Shown piece after piece: positions 19,692-26,928 of a stretch of DNA of 55,253 bases. A program made the position numbers and the translations under genes. The notes below the pieces were generated by a model. It was not told the DNA's origin and did no database searches. It saw only the letters and a list, made by a program, of their open reading frames with translations. Position 1 is the stretch's first letter; every line of letters begins with the position of its first letter. The DNA is from Defluviicoccus sp. (GTDB lineage Bacteria; Pseudomonadota; Alphaproteobacteria; MPNO01), in assembly GCA_028820505.1 (NCBI GenBank), contig JAPPIT010000122.1, positions 1-55,253 of the forward strand, read 5' to 3'.

Positions 19692-19730
19692 GCACGAACC
19701 GTCGGGCCGCGAGGCCCGCGGCCGCGAAAC

Positions 19731-19806
19731 TGGCTCCCCGGGCCGGACTCGAACCAGCGACATGGTGGTTAACAGCCACCCGCTCTACCAACTGAGCTAC
19801 CGGGGA
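19731..19806 (-). tRNA. tRNA-Asn (GTT)
   Basis: A complete 76-base cloverleaf read on the minus strand. The acceptor arm is TCCCCGG/CCGGGGA with discriminator G and an encoded CCA. The D arm contains GCTCAGTTGGTAGAGC, the anticodon arm is GGTGG-CTGTTAA-CCACC giving GTT, and the T arm contains GGTTCGAGTCC. No intron or mismatch is seen. A hairpin terminator follows. Confidence 0.97.
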
Positions 19807-19886
19807 ATCGCACCTGTGGGGTGCAGGGCCGCTATATAGCAATCGCGGGCATAGTTGTCAGCCTCGGCATCGCGCCGCGCGGCTGC

Positions 19887-21140
19887 CTACTCCGCCGCCT
19901 CCGCGAAACTGTCCCGGTAATGCGCGGTCAGCTCGGCGGAGGCATGGTAGATCGGCGCGTGGCCGCGGATCAGGATCTGCGCGCTCCGCATATAGGATGC
20001 GCTGGAGATCGCGATTTCATCGCCTTCGCCGGTGCCGTGGATCGCGGCCCTCAGCACGCCGGCCGGATTGCCGATCCCGACCTCGTGCTCCGCCGGTTCC
20101 GGGCCGAGCGCTTCGAGCCCCGCCGCCACGTCGTGCGCGACCGTTCCCGGAATCAGGGAGGCGGCCGCGAGGCACGATCCGCCGGTGACCGCCATCGATC
20201 GGTGGCAGGTCTGCGGCGTGAAATATCGCGCCCTGACATGCGCGCCGCGTTCCGCCTCGGCGGGCGTCGGCGGCGCGATCAGGCACATCTTCGGCACGGT
20301 TTCGCTCACCGCCAGCTCTTCCGCGGTCATCCTGCGGCCGTCGCGCTCCAGTCCCATGGCGAGGCCCGCGGCGACCCAGAGCGGCTGCATCCGCGCCCTG
20401 AGGTCCGGGTCCTGCTCCAGATCCTCCGGGGACTCGTCGGCCCGGCAGCCGAGATCCTCGGCGCGCACGATCGCCATCGGCATCGCGAAGTCGAGGCAGG
20501 AGATTTCGACGCCGAGGATCGTGTCGCGCCGCGCGCCGGTCGGAAACAGCCTGCCGGTCTTCGACCCGACCGGATCGACCAGGGAGAGCGCAACGCCGGG
20601 CCAGCGTCCCATCACGCCCGGCATTTCGGTGTCCGGAACGAGCGGCGTGCCGGGCGCCGGCATCTCGATGACGGCGTCGGCGGCAATTCCCGTGTTCGTG
20701 TTGTAGACCCTGAGCGTGTTGCGGCCCGGCCGGGGCCCGGCCAGACCGGCCTCGAAAGCGACGAGGGGAAGGGAGGCCGACATGTTGCCGCAGTTGACGC
20801 TCCAGTCGATCGCGGCCTTGCCGGCGGCGAGCTGGGCAAGCGTGCTTTCCAGATCGAATCCCGGGCGATCCGAGGCGTCGAGGACGAAGACCTTGTTGCT
20901 GGTCGTGATGCCGCGTCCGAGCCCGGTAATCTGGCGATTGCCGGGTTCTTCGCCCGAAAGGGGCACGCCCATGACGTTGCGGATGACCTCTTCGCGAAGC
21001 TCCTTCGAGGGCGGCAGATGCGCTGCCAGAAGCACGATGCCGGTCGAGGTGCCGCCGCGCGCGTGCCAGACCGGAATCTCCAGCGTTCCGTCGATAAAAC
21101 GCGGCACGAATCCGTCGATCGCGGGTCGTGGCAGGGTCAT
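19887..21140 (-). CDS. PrpF family isomerase (4-oxalomesaconate tautomerase/aconitate isomerase-like)
   Basis: A 417-residue protein of the PrpF family, built from two diaminopimelate-epimerase-like halves. Landmarks are the N-terminal IPVWHARGGTSTGIVLL, GRGITTSNKVFVLDAS, and WSVNCGNMSASLPLVAFEAGL, where the family's proton-transfer cysteine lies. The family includes methylaconitate isomerase (PrpF) and 4-oxalomesaconate tautomerase (GalD) of gallate/protocatechuate 4,5-cleavage. Either role would fit the aromatic-acid theme of the window. It is a single-gene unit between tRNA-Asn and a long non-coding region, with no prpBCD neighbours, so the substrate remains open. Confidence 0.88.
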   Translation of the reverse strand: MTLPRPAIDGFVPRFIDGTLEIPVWHARGGTSTGIVLLAAHLPPSKELREEVIRNVMGVPLSGEEPGNRQITGLGRGITTSNKVFVLDASDRPGFDLESTLAQLAAGKAAIDWSVNCGNMSASLPLVAFEAGLAGPRPGRNTLRVYNTNTGIAADAVIEMPAPGTPLVPDTEMPGVMGRWPGVALSLVDPVGSKTGRLFPTGARRDTILGVEISCLDFAMPMAIVRAEDLGCRADESPEDLEQDPDLRARMQPLWVAAGLAMGLERDGRRMTAEELAVSETVPKMCLIAPPTPAEAERGAHVRARYFTPQTCHRSMAVTGGSCLAAASLIPGTVAHDVAAGLEALGPEPAEHEVGIGNPAGVLRAAIHGTGEGDEIAISSASYMRSAQILIRGHAPIYHASAELTAHYRDSFAEAAE

Positions 21141-21382
21141 TCCGGAAGCCTCGGGTGCGTGGCCGGACAGACGCGCATATTAGTCCAAACGCCGGGCGGA
21201 ACGAATCGGCTGTCCCCGGACGAACCGGACCCGGGACGAGCTCGATACCATATTTCGCACAGTGGGGGAGTGGAGGTAGCGGAGTTGCCTGGGGCCGTTC
21301 CGGGATGGAATCGGAAGGGAGAAAAAACCTCGTGGACTCCGTGGCTTACCGAGAAATTTATTCTGAACAAGCATTTTTTTGC

Positions 21383-21411
21383 TTGACTCGGGACGCGTTT
21401 TGGGGTATATT
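21383..21411 (+). promoter_or_regulatory. Sigma70-like promoter
   Basis: TTGACT at 21383-21388, a 17-base spacer, and TATATT at 21406-21411 make a near-consensus promoter, rare in such GC-rich sequence. It points toward the cupin operon, but about 540 bases of apparently non-coding DNA lie between, so it could drive a long leader or a small RNA. Confidence 0.55.
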
Positions 21412-21476
21412 TGGCAGAGTCGAGAAGTGGGGATGCCGGAGGTTTCGGCGCCGCCTCGCCCTCTCTTGGCTTGCAT

Positions 21477-21524
21477 CACGATGCCGAAAGACGTGGATGC
21501 CCGGAACGAGTCCGGGCATGACGG
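21477..21524 (+). repeat. REP-like palindromic repeat, diverged copy
   Basis: It matches the 48-base repeat at 1-48 with three substitutions (second base, one in the flank, one in the loop: GGAACGAGTCC). Same orientation as the copy at the window start. It is the most diverged of the copies seen. Confidence 0.88.
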
Positions 21525-21720
21525 TGGAGGAAAGCGGGGCGATGGAGGGAACGGCGACGGGGGAGACGCCGGTGCGCCGAAATTCGCGTCCCGAGCCCGC
21601 GCATCGAGTAGTCTTTATTATCGCCTTTCCATTGCCGGGCACACCGCCCATGTGGAGGACACGATCGTGCATGCAGCCATCGTCGTTACCAATATGCGGC
21701 CGTCACCCGCCGCGCGCGTT

Positions 21721-21810
21721 CGGCATTTGCCGACGGAAATGCCGGCCGGCACGTCGAGTCGGCAAATGTCGACATTCCCGCCCGGCATTTGCGGGACGCG
21801 AATGTCGACC
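21721..21810. promoter_or_regulatory. Cluster of CATTTGC / AATGTCGAC palindromes
   Basis: CATTTGCCGAC at 21724-21734 pairs with GTCGGCAAATG at 21758-21768. The perfect palindrome AATGTCGACATT follows at 21765-21776. Further half-copies are CGGCATTTGC at 21783-21792 and AATGTCGAC starting about 21801. The spacing and reuse of two motifs suggest a multi-site operator or a structured RNA upstream of the cupin operon. No regulator gene is adjacent. Confidence 0.45.
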
Positions 21811-21954
21811 CGGCAGCGATTTGTCTACCCGATGCCTGTGTCGCCGACCCGCTCCGGCTCACCGCCTGCCGGGTTATCGATGTAAGCTTCCGTTCATTGA
21901 CATCCCCCGCCGCGGGGCGGAGGATTTCGGAAGGATCTATGGGAGGTAAAGACC

Positions 21955-22383
21955 GTGCAGACACCGAACACCGACGCCCATGCCGGCATCGACGCGCTTG
22001 CGTCGCGCTATGTCGACGTCGACTCCCTGGAATGGCAGCAATCGCCGTTCGAGGGCGTCTCGGCGAAGATCCTCTTGCAGGACGAGAACGGCGGAGTCCG
22101 GACCATGCTGGTGAAGATGGAGCCGGGCGCCACGATTCCCGATCACGAGCATACCGGGCTCGAGCAGAGCTACATCCTCGAGGGCACGCTGGAGGACCAT
22201 GACGGCGTCTGCGGACCCGGCCAGTATGTCTGGCGGCCGCCGGGCAACCGCCATGTCGCGACCTCGCCCAACGGCGCGCTGATGCTGGTGATGTTCGAAA
22301 CCCCCAACGTCTATTACGACGGCCCGGCCAAGGGCGGGACGATGGAAGAGCTCATGGCAAAGAAGGCGCCGGTCGAAGCCTGA
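21955..22383 (+). CDS. Cupin-domain protein, ChrR-like
   Basis: A 142-residue single cupin. The metal-site residues are in ATIPDHEHTGLEQSYILEG (two histidines and a glutamate) and the later histidine in WRPPGNRHVATSPNG. The start is GTG 21955, preceded by GGGAGGT at good spacing. ChrR-type cupins include anti-sigma-factor C-terminal domains and small acetylacetone-cleaving-like dioxygenases; with no zinc-binding anti-sigma domain attached, an enzymatic role is more likely. It heads an operon with a DUF1330 protein 21 bases downstream and a metallo-hydrolase. Substrate unknown. Confidence 0.85.
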   Translation: MQTPNTDAHAGIDALASRYVDVDSLEWQQSPFEGVSAKILLQDENGGVRTMLVKMEPGATIPDHEHTGLEQSYILEGTLEDHDGVCGPGQYVWRPPGNRHVATSPNGALMLVMFETPNVYYDGPAKGGTMEELMAKKAPVEA

Positions 22384-22404
22384 CCCAAAGGGGAGAAAAT
22401 ATCG

Positions 22405-22689
22405 ATGGCCGCCTACCTGATCGCGGAGACGCGCAACGTCAGGGATCCGGAACTGATGAAGGAATATGTCGAGCTCGCGGTCGCGGACTCCGAGGCCGCG
22501 GGCGGCAAGGTGGTGGCGATGGGGCCCGGCGGGAGGCTGGAAGGCGACTGGGAGCCCGAAAGGCTGGTCGTCGTCGAGTTCGAGTCCATGGCCGCGCTCA
22601 AGGCCTGGTACGAGTCGCCGTCCTACCGGAAGCTGATCCCGATGCGGCAAAAAGCCTCAGACAGCAAGCTGGTGATCGTCGGCGAATGA
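22405..22689 (+). CDS. DUF1330 family protein
   Basis: A 94-residue protein with the dimeric alpha-beta barrel pattern of DUF1330: MAAYLIAETRNVRDPELMKEY at the start, ERLVVVEFESMAALKAWYESPSY in the middle, and LIPMRQKASDSKLVIV at the end. The family is common in aromatic-catabolic operons, but no activity is generally assigned. Its stop overlaps the ATG of the following metallo-hydrolase (ATGA), so the two are coupled. A GGGGAGAAAA ribosome site precedes it. Confidence 0.9.
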   Translation: MAAYLIAETRNVRDPELMKEYVELAVADSEAAGGKVVAMGPGGRLEGDWEPERLVVVEFESMAALKAWYESPSYRKLIPMRQKASDSKLVIVGE

Positions 22690-23570
22690 CCCGGGGCTGG
22701 CCGGTCGGGGCTGTCCGCGTCGACCGGGTTGTGGAGTTCGAGCAACCGCTGCTTCCGCCGGCGACCCTGCTGCCGGCGGTGACGGAGGACGTTCTCTCGC
22801 GTCACCGGCACTGGCTCGAACCGGCGCTCCTGGACCCGGAAACCGGGTGCCTGACGATCTCCTTCCATAGCTTCGCGATCCGCACGCCGCAGAACCTGAT
22901 TCTGGTCGATACGTGCAGCGGCAACGACCGCGAACGGCCCGGGAAACCGCGCTACCACCGGAAGAGCTGGCCCTATCTGGAAAACCTCGCCCGGGCGGGC
23001 GTCCGGCCGGAGGCGGTCGACTACGTGCTCTGCACCCACCTCCATGTCGACCATGTGGGATGGAACACGCGGCTTCTCGACGGGCGCTGGGTCCCCACCT
23101 TTCCCAATGCGCGCTACCTGTTCGACCGCGAGGAATGGGAGTTCTGGCAAGCGGAATACCGGACCGAAAGCTTCGCCGACGATCCGTTCTACGAGGATTC
23201 CATCCTGCCGGTGATCGCGGCCGGCCAGGCGGATTTCGTATCGGGCGATCACGAGATCGACCGCTGGGTCCGTCTGGAGCCGTCGCGCGGTCACACGCCG
23301 GGCCATGTCTGCGTGCGGATCCGGGACGCCGGCTCCGAAGCGGTGATGACGGGCGACATGATGCACCATCCGCTGCAATGCGCCGAGCCCGCGCTCAGCA
23401 GCTGCTTCTGCGTCGATCCCGAGCAGTCGCATCTCACGCGCCGGATCTTCCTCGAACGCCACGCCGACGGCGGGGTCCTGGTCCTGCCGGCCCATTTCCC
23501 GTCGCCGACGGGGGGCAGGGTGGTGAGCGCGGGCGAGGCGTTCCGGTTCGCGTTCGACCGGGACGATTGA
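22686..23570 (+). CDS. MBL-fold metallo-hydrolase
   Basis: A 294-residue metallo-beta-lactamase-fold hydrolase. The metal motif is complete: H118-x-H120-x-D122-H123 in CTHLHVDHVGW. A later histidine in LEPSRGHTPGHVC, the aspartate in AVMTGDMMHHPLQ, and a final histidine in VLVLPAHFPSP complete a dinuclear site. The arrangement resembles lactonase-like members (AiiA/PON-type AHL lactonases and aryl-ester hydrolases). It is cytoplasmic by the absence of a signal. In an operon with a cupin and a DUF1330 protein it may hydrolyse a lactone or ester formed after oxidative ring cleavage; that is inference. Confidence 0.9.
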   Translation: MTRGWPVGAVRVDRVVEFEQPLLPPATLLPAVTEDVLSRHRHWLEPALLDPETGCLTISFHSFAIRTPQNLILVDTCSGNDRERPGKPRYHRKSWPYLENLARAGVRPEAVDYVLCTHLHVDHVGWNTRLLDGRWVPTFPNARYLFDREEWEFWQAEYRTESFADDPFYEDSILPVIAAGQADFVSGDHEIDRWVRLEPSRGHTPGHVCVRIRDAGSEAVMTGDMMHHPLQCAEPALSSCFCVDPEQSHLTRRIFLERHADGGVLVLPAHFPSPTGGRVVSAGEAFRFAFDRDD

Positions 23571-23573
23571 TCG

Positions 23574-23614
23574 CGAGCGTCCGGCGGACGATTCGGCCTA
23601 TAGTCGGACGCTCG
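23574..23614. other. 10-bp inverted repeat around a TATAGT hexamer
   Basis: CGAGCGTCCG at 23574-23583 and CGGACGCTCG at 23605-23614 are perfect inverse copies with a 21-base loop that contains TATAGT at 23599-23604. It sits just after the metallo-hydrolase stop and before the lipoprotein gene, so it may be a terminator of the first operon or an operator over the lipoprotein promoter. Confidence 0.45.
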
Positions 23615-23637
23615 ACAGGGGGTTCCTGGATCGGCCC

Positions 23638-23847
23638 GTGAACTCAGACCGTGCCGCGCATCGGTGGATGTACGCTTGCGCAGCCCTGGCGGTTGCCCTG
23701 GCGCTGTCCGGCTGCGGCGGGATCGCCGCCGTGGGCTCGACCGTTGCGTCGGGCGCGGAAGCCGTCGGCACGGTCGTCAAGGACGCTATCGGGGGAGAGG
23801 ACAAGGAAGAGAAAACGCCGGCGGCCAAGCCGGCCGAACCGGAATAG
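23638..23847 (+). CDS. Small lipoprotein
   Basis: A 69-residue protein with a signal peptide and lipobox LSGC (lipidated Cys26), leaving a mature part of about 44 residues. That part is alanine/valine-rich and then ends in a charged, lysine/glutamate/proline-rich tail (GGEDKEEKTPAAKPAEPE). The start is GTG 23638; ATG 23668 would also keep the whole hydrophobic core. Short alanine-rich lipoproteins of this sort are frequent in alphaproteobacteria and generally uncharacterised. It is preceded by an inverted repeat and is probably transcribed on its own. Confidence 0.75.
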   Translation: MNSDRAAHRWMYACAALAVALALSGCGGIAAVGSTVASGAEAVGTVVKDAIGGEDKEEKTPAAKPAEPE

Positions 23848-23883
23848 CGGATTTCGGTCTCCGCGCGGCTTCCGCCGGTTCTG

Positions 23884-23911
23884 TTGCTTCGCCCGTACCC
23901 CGGTCTATTCT
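23884..23911 (+). promoter_or_regulatory. Possible promoter of the acyl-CoA ligase gene
   Basis: TTGCTT at 23884-23889, a 16-base spacer and TATTCT at 23906-23911 precede the ATG by 33 bases, followed by a GGGAGGT ribosome-site-like run. Both hexamers are weak matches. Confidence 0.35.
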
Positions 23912-23943
23912 CTCGACCGTCATTGTTCTTCGGGAGGTCGGGA

Positions 23944-25596
23944 ATGTCCGATCGCGCTCCACGGCGGGGCAATCCGTACGACGACGGGCTCGACAGGAAC
24001 GGGGCCAATTTCGCGCCGCTGACGCCGCTCAGCTTCCTCAAGCGGACGGCCGCGGTCTATCCCGACCGCGACTCCGTGGCGTACGGCGAGCGGCGTTTCG
24101 CGTGGCGCGAGACCGAACGCCGCTGCCGTGCCCTGGCCTCGGCGCTGTCGGCACGGGGAATCGGGAAGGGCGATACCGTCGCGGTCTTCGCGCCGAACGT
24201 GCCTGCGATATTCGAAGCCCATTTCGGGGTCCCGATGACCGGCGCGGTGCTCAATACCATCAACGTCCGGCTCGACGCCGAAACCGTCGCCTTCATTCTC
24301 GGCCACGGCGAGGCGAAGGTCCTGTTGACCGACCGGGAATTCTCGCCGGTCGTCGCCGATGCGCTGGGCCGCGTGGAACGAAGGCCCTACGTGATCGATA
24401 TCGACGATCCGGCGGCCGGGACCGGTGAGTTCGTGGGCGATACCGAATACGAGGACTTCATCGCCTCCGGCGATCCCGGGTTCGAATGGCAACCGCCGGA
24501 GGACGAGTGGGACGCCATTGCGCTCAACTACACCTCGGGCACGACCGGCAATCCGAAAGGCGTCGTCTATCACCACCGCGGCGCCTATCTCAACGCGCTC
24601 GGAAATCTGATCGCGCAGGCGATCCCGCCGCACCCGGTCTATCTCTGGACCCTGCCGATGTTTCACTGCAACGGCTGGTGCTTTCCCTGGACGATCACGG
24701 CGCTGGCCGGCACGCATGTCTGCCTGCGCCGGGTCGAGGCCGGGCCCATCTACCGGGCGATCGCCGAAGACGGGGTGACCCATTTCTGCGGCGCGCCGGT
24801 CGTTCTCAACATGCTGGCCAACGCGCCGGAGGCCGAAAAGCGCCCGCTTCCCCGGCAGGTGGAGGCGATGACCGCCGGCGCGCCGCCGCCCGCGACGGTC
24901 ATCGAGGCGATGGAATCGGCGGGTTTCCGCATAACCCATGTCTACGGCCTGACCGAGACCTACGGGCCGGACGTGGTATGCGCCTGGCACGAGGACTGGG
25001 ACGCCCTTCCTTCGGCGGAACAAGCCGGCCTCAAGGCGCGGCAGGGGGTCGCCTATCCGGTCCAGGAAGGCATCATGGTGGCCGATGCGGATACCCTCGA
25101 GCCGGTGCCCCGGGACGGCGAGACGATGGGCGAGGTCTTCCACCGCGGCAACATCGTCATGAAGGGGTATCTCAAGAACCCGCAGGCGACGGAAGAGGCG
25201 TTCGCCGGCGGGTGGTTCCATTCGGGCGACCTCGGGGTGTGGCACGAGGACGGTTATGTCGAGCTCAGGGACCGTTCCAAGGACATCATCATCTCCGGAG
25301 GCGAGAACATTTCGAGCATCGAGGTGGAGGGTGTGCTCTATCGCCACCCCGCCGTGCTGGAAGCCGCGGTCACCGCGCGCCCGGACGACAAATGGGGCGA
25401 GACGCCCTGCGCCTTCGTCACCCTGAAGGAGGGAGAGAACGCGACCGAGGCCGACATCATCGCCTTTTGCCGCGACAACCTCGCCCATTTCAAGGCCCCC
25501 AGGACGGTGGTGTTCTGCGACCTGCCCAAGACCTCCACCGGCAAGGTCCAGAAATTCGTGCTGCGGGAACGGGCCCGCGCGCTCGGCGAAGCCTGA
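23944..25596 (+). CDS. AMP-forming acyl-CoA synthetase, DmdB/AlkK-like
   Basis: A 550-residue adenylate-forming ligase. The phosphate loop is YTSGTTGNPKGVVYHHRG. Then come PMFHCNGWCFPW, a large aromatic-lined pocket, the adenine/AMP motif YGLTETYGP, the GWFHSGDLGVWHEDGYVELRDRSKD hinge region, and the catalytic lysine near STGKVQKFVLRE. It activates a carboxylic acid as an acyl-CoA through an acyl-AMP. The closest known groups are medium-chain and methylmercaptopropionate-CoA ligases. ATG 23944 is preceded by a good ribosome site; the open frame extends further without one. A phenylacetate-CoA-ligase-like gene follows after nine bases. Acid unknown. Confidence 0.92.
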   Translation: MSDRAPRRGNPYDDGLDRNGANFAPLTPLSFLKRTAAVYPDRDSVAYGERRFAWRETERRCRALASALSARGIGKGDTVAVFAPNVPAIFEAHFGVPMTGAVLNTINVRLDAETVAFILGHGEAKVLLTDREFSPVVADALGRVERRPYVIDIDDPAAGTGEFVGDTEYEDFIASGDPGFEWQPPEDEWDAIALNYTSGTTGNPKGVVYHHRGAYLNALGNLIAQAIPPHPVYLWTLPMFHCNGWCFPWTITALAGTHVCLRRVEAGPIYRAIAEDGVTHFCGAPVVLNMLANAPEAEKRPLPRQVEAMTAGAPPPATVIEAMESAGFRITHVYGLTETYGPDVVCAWHEDWDALPSAEQAGLKARQGVAYPVQEGIMVADADTLEPVPRDGETMGEVFHRGNIVMKGYLKNPQATEEAFAGGWFHSGDLGVWHEDGYVELRDRSKDIIISGGENISSIEVEGVLYRHPAVLEAAVTARPDDKWGETPCAFVTLKEGENATEADIIAFCRDNLAHFKAPRTVVFCDLPKTSTGKVQKFVLRERARALGEA

Positions 25597-25605
25597 GGGG
25601 CGGTC

Positions 25606-26916
25606 ATGACCGAACGCGAATACCCGCTCCCGCTGCCCCGCTCGCGGGACGAGATCGAGGCGATCCAGCGCGAGCGTCTGCCGATCGCGGTCGAACGCGC
25701 CAGGCTCTCGCGCTTCTTCGCCGGGCGTCTCGACCGTATCGACACGGCCCGGATTCACGATCCCGAGGAGTGGCGCAAGATCCCGATCCTCACCAAGGAC
25801 GAGTTGCGCAGGCTCCCCGCCGAGACCTTCCACGAGGATTTCTGCATCGCCGGGCGCGATGCGGTGGTCGAATACTGGCGTTCCGGCGGCGTGACCGGAA
25901 AACCGCTGTTCTACCCCCGCTCGGCGGCCGACATGCGCTACGGCATGGAAGGCTTTCGGCGCCTCCAGACCGCGGCCGGCTGCGGACCGGGCGATCTGGT
26001 CCATGTCTGCTTCCCGCTCGGCATCCACCCGGTCGGCCTCGCCTACGCCCGCGCCGCCCAGCAGCTCGGCGCCGGCGTGGTGACCTGCGGGTCGGGCAAC
26101 AACACGCCCACCGCGCTGCAGCTCGAGCTGATCCGCACCCTGCGCCCGACCGTGATCGCCGGCATGGCGAGCTACGCGCTGCAGCTCGCCCAGCACGCCG
26201 AACGCCTGGGCATCGACCTCGCCGCGGGGTCGGTCAGGAAGATCCTCACCGCCGCCGAGCCGGTCTCGCCCGGCAAGCGCGAACGGCTGGAGCGCCTCTG
26301 GGGCGCCGAGCTCTACGACCAGTTCGGCATCACCGAGGGTTCGGCGATGGCGAGCGAGAGCGAGCGCCACGACGGCATGCATATCTGGACCGACCAGTAC
26401 TACGTCGAGGTGGTCGACGCCGACAGCAAGCGCCCGGTGCCCGAGGGCGAGATGGGGCTGCTGGTGGTCACGCCGCTCTGGAACAACACGATGACGCCGT
26501 TCCTGCGCTGGGAGACCGGCGATTACGTTCGCTTCGTGGATCGCGGCGAGACCGACGGTCCGTTCGGCGTCTTCCCGATGATCCGCCACGCCGCCCGGAC
26601 GGCGGGGTTTTTCAAGGTGCGCGGCATCAACATCAACCAGGGCGATATCGAGGATTTCCTCTACCGCGTGCCGGCGATCGCCGACTTCAAGATCGAGGCG
26701 GTCGAGACCGAGGCCCTGGACACGCTCCGGATCTCCATCGAGGTCGCGGGCGGCGCCGACGCGGACGCCGCCGGCGAATCGCTCGCGCGATCGGTGCGGG
26801 AGACCTTCGAGCTCACGCCGGAGGTCGAGGTGATCGAGCCCGGAACGCTCGAACGGGAATTCGCCGGCGCGGTGAAGCAGAACCGGTTTATCGACCGGCG
26901 CGGAACGCCGGACTGA
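25606..26916 (+). CDS. Phenylacetate-CoA ligase-like adenylate-forming enzyme
   Basis: A 436-residue PaaK-family ligase, shorter and differently organised from its upstream neighbour. The phosphate loop reads RSGGVTGKPLFYPRS (normally SSGTTGKP), followed by QFGITEGSAMASESE and a C-terminal subdomain that ends REFAGAVKQNRFIDRR with the usual lysine. PaaK-type enzymes activate aryl acids such as phenylacetate or anthranilate. It is in the same operon as the other AMP-ligase, with 9 bases between the genes, which is unusual because both would perform the same kind of step. It is convergent with the bicupin gene. Substrate unknown. Confidence 0.9.
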   Translation: MTEREYPLPLPRSRDEIEAIQRERLPIAVERARLSRFFAGRLDRIDTARIHDPEEWRKIPILTKDELRRLPAETFHEDFCIAGRDAVVEYWRSGGVTGKPLFYPRSAADMRYGMEGFRRLQTAAGCGPGDLVHVCFPLGIHPVGLAYARAAQQLGAGVVTCGSGNNTPTALQLELIRTLRPTVIAGMASYALQLAQHAERLGIDLAAGSVRKILTAAEPVSPGKRERLERLWGAELYDQFGITEGSAMASESERHDGMHIWTDQYYVEVVDADSKRPVPEGEMGLLVVTPLWNNTMTPFLRWETGDYVRFVDRGETDGPFGVFPMIRHAARTAGFFKVRGININQGDIEDFLYRVPAIADFKIEAVETEALDTLRISIEVAGGADADAAGESLARSVRETFELTPEVEVIEPGTLEREFAGAVKQNRFIDRRGTPD

Positions 26917-26928
26917 TCGCCCGCGCGG

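Larger units (their letters stand above)
21141..21954. other. 814-base intergenic region with promoter, repeat and palindromes
   Basis: No convincing gene was found. It contains, in order, an unusually AT-rich patch with a CAAGCA/TGCTTG hairpin around 21369-21386, a sigma70-like promoter (21383-21411), a copy of the dispersed repeat (21477-21524), a cluster of short palindromes (21721-21810), and a perfect TTGACA hexamer at 21897-21902 without a good -10. The stretch upstream of the cupin gene ends in a strong ribosome site. Confidence 0.6.

Noticed and set aside
18873..19806. Integrated element using tRNA-Asn as attachment site
   Set aside because: The toxin-antitoxin genes lie on the 3' side of the tRNA, but no duplicate of the tRNA 3' end and no integrase were seen.
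21379..21885. Open frame of 168 codons in the long intergenic region
   Set aside because: It runs through a copy of the dispersed repeat and the palindrome cluster, and its composition shows no protein-like pattern.
23920..26589. Very long open frame antisense to the two ligase genes
   Set aside because: It mirrors the codon bias of the plus-strand genes, its protein is arginine/glycine/histidine-rich with no domain, and both plus-strand proteins have clear active-site motifs. It is a GC-driven shadow.
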